In this document: piece after piece, positions 63,437 to 64,000 of the stretch | Numbering within the stretch: the first letter of the stretch is position 1 | Layout: every line of letters begins with the position of its first letter | Origin: Patiria miniata | Taxonomy: Eukaryota > Echinodermata > Asteroidea > Valvatida > Asterinidae | DNA length: 64,000 nucleotides | Direction: 5' to 3' | Assembly: GCF_015706575.1 (NCBI RefSeq) | Contig: NW_024037059.1 | Coordinates: 14,111,730 to 14,175,729, forward strand | Program-made: the position numbers and the translations under genes | Notes under the pieces: generated by a model | Seen by the model: only the letters and a program-made list of their open reading frames with translations | What the model was told of the DNA's origin: nothing | The model's database searches: none

Positions 63437-64000
63437 AGCTTACCAATAGTCAGTTTGCTTGTGGTATAAATCAAGAGTACACAACTGAATAGCCAAATTC
63501 CCCTACCTTTTGGTGGGTGGGGTTTTCTATTGGAAATGGCAAAATAAGCACAGAAGCAGAGTCATTTATCAAGACATCTTGCAGTAAGCTAAAAAATTAA
63601 AGTTCAAATTACATGAAAACCACAACATTTGGGCAAACTCCCTCTTTTGGGGGTGGGGCACTATTCATAATTAGAGGGGTGGGAAAATAAAAAATAACAA
63701 AATAATACAATATCAATCCAAACCGATGTCATTTTTTTCTGATTTTGGCACATTTCAATTGCATTTCAATTGCATTTCAATTTGATGAAAGAGTAAGTGC
63801 AGTTTTGTAGTTTAAAAAAAATGGTACAATTTTTGATAAACAAAGTAATTTTGATATGGATGAGCACTTTTGTCCTTTAAATCCATTTTGTATCAATTAC
63901 AGTAGATGCCAAAGTTTGACTGTCTATTCTCTGAATCAAATCCATCTCAAAAATGGGACACTTGAGGACGGATTGAAGAAAACGTTTGAAGGATTTAAAG
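63437..64000. other. No gene seen
   Basis: AT-rich, with a triple atttcaattgc-type repeat at about 63750-63781. Confidence 0.35.

Overview
This is an AT-rich, intron-containing animal nuclear DNA window. Exons are short and separated by GT-AG introns of about 0.3 to 2.1 kb, there are no operons, and mobile elements are very dense. The one confidently recognised gene is the 3' part of a microtubule-associated tumour suppressor (MTUS1/ATIP family) gene. The family, the intron style and the dispersed ACATGT-rich microsatellites suggest an invertebrate, perhaps an invertebrate deuterostome. The species cannot be fixed from sequence alone.

Layout. 1-10827 (+): nine phase-compatible exons of an MTUS-like gene encode a long coiled coil and a Ser/Pro-rich tail. 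Its introns are loaded with TTAA-flanked MITEs (four copies of one 0.52 kb family, plus a 0.44 kb family and a foldback that share one TTAA) and an 11-bp minisatellite. 10828 to about 14670: probable 3' UTR and intergenic DNA with one small inverted-repeat element. 14.9-17.7 kb: two ATG-plus-donor stretches that could be first exons, and a 956-bp inverted-repeat transposon.

17.98-33.67 kb: a foldback island of giant, nested inverted-repeat elements. They are a 1.4 kb foldback with a nested MITE, a host foldback carrying a 2.2 kb foldback (8-bp target duplication TCCGGGGG), a one-armed relative, a 762-bp foldback with a 9-bp duplication, a third relative (8-bp duplication ACTGTGAG) that itself received a TTAA element, and a 4.8 kb foldback with arms of about 1.3 kb. 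Several insertions have a matching empty site elsewhere in the window, so insertion order can be read directly.

33.7-64 kb: mostly introns or intergenic DNA with scattered + strand candidate exons (39289-39435, 47692-47892, 51527-51615, 53428-53584, 61082-61291, 63321-63436). One chain is phase-compatible and ends in a peptide resembling a sperm-tail PG-rich repeat. There is also a 68-bp satellite (about 25 copies), a hAT-like MITE, a mariner-like element, a zinc-finger-type transposase relic and an unrecognised degenerate coding block at 61566-62232. No rRNA, tRNA or CRISPR array was recognised.

Exon calls outside the MTUS-like gene rest only on splice-site appearance and open frame, and are deliberately scored low.
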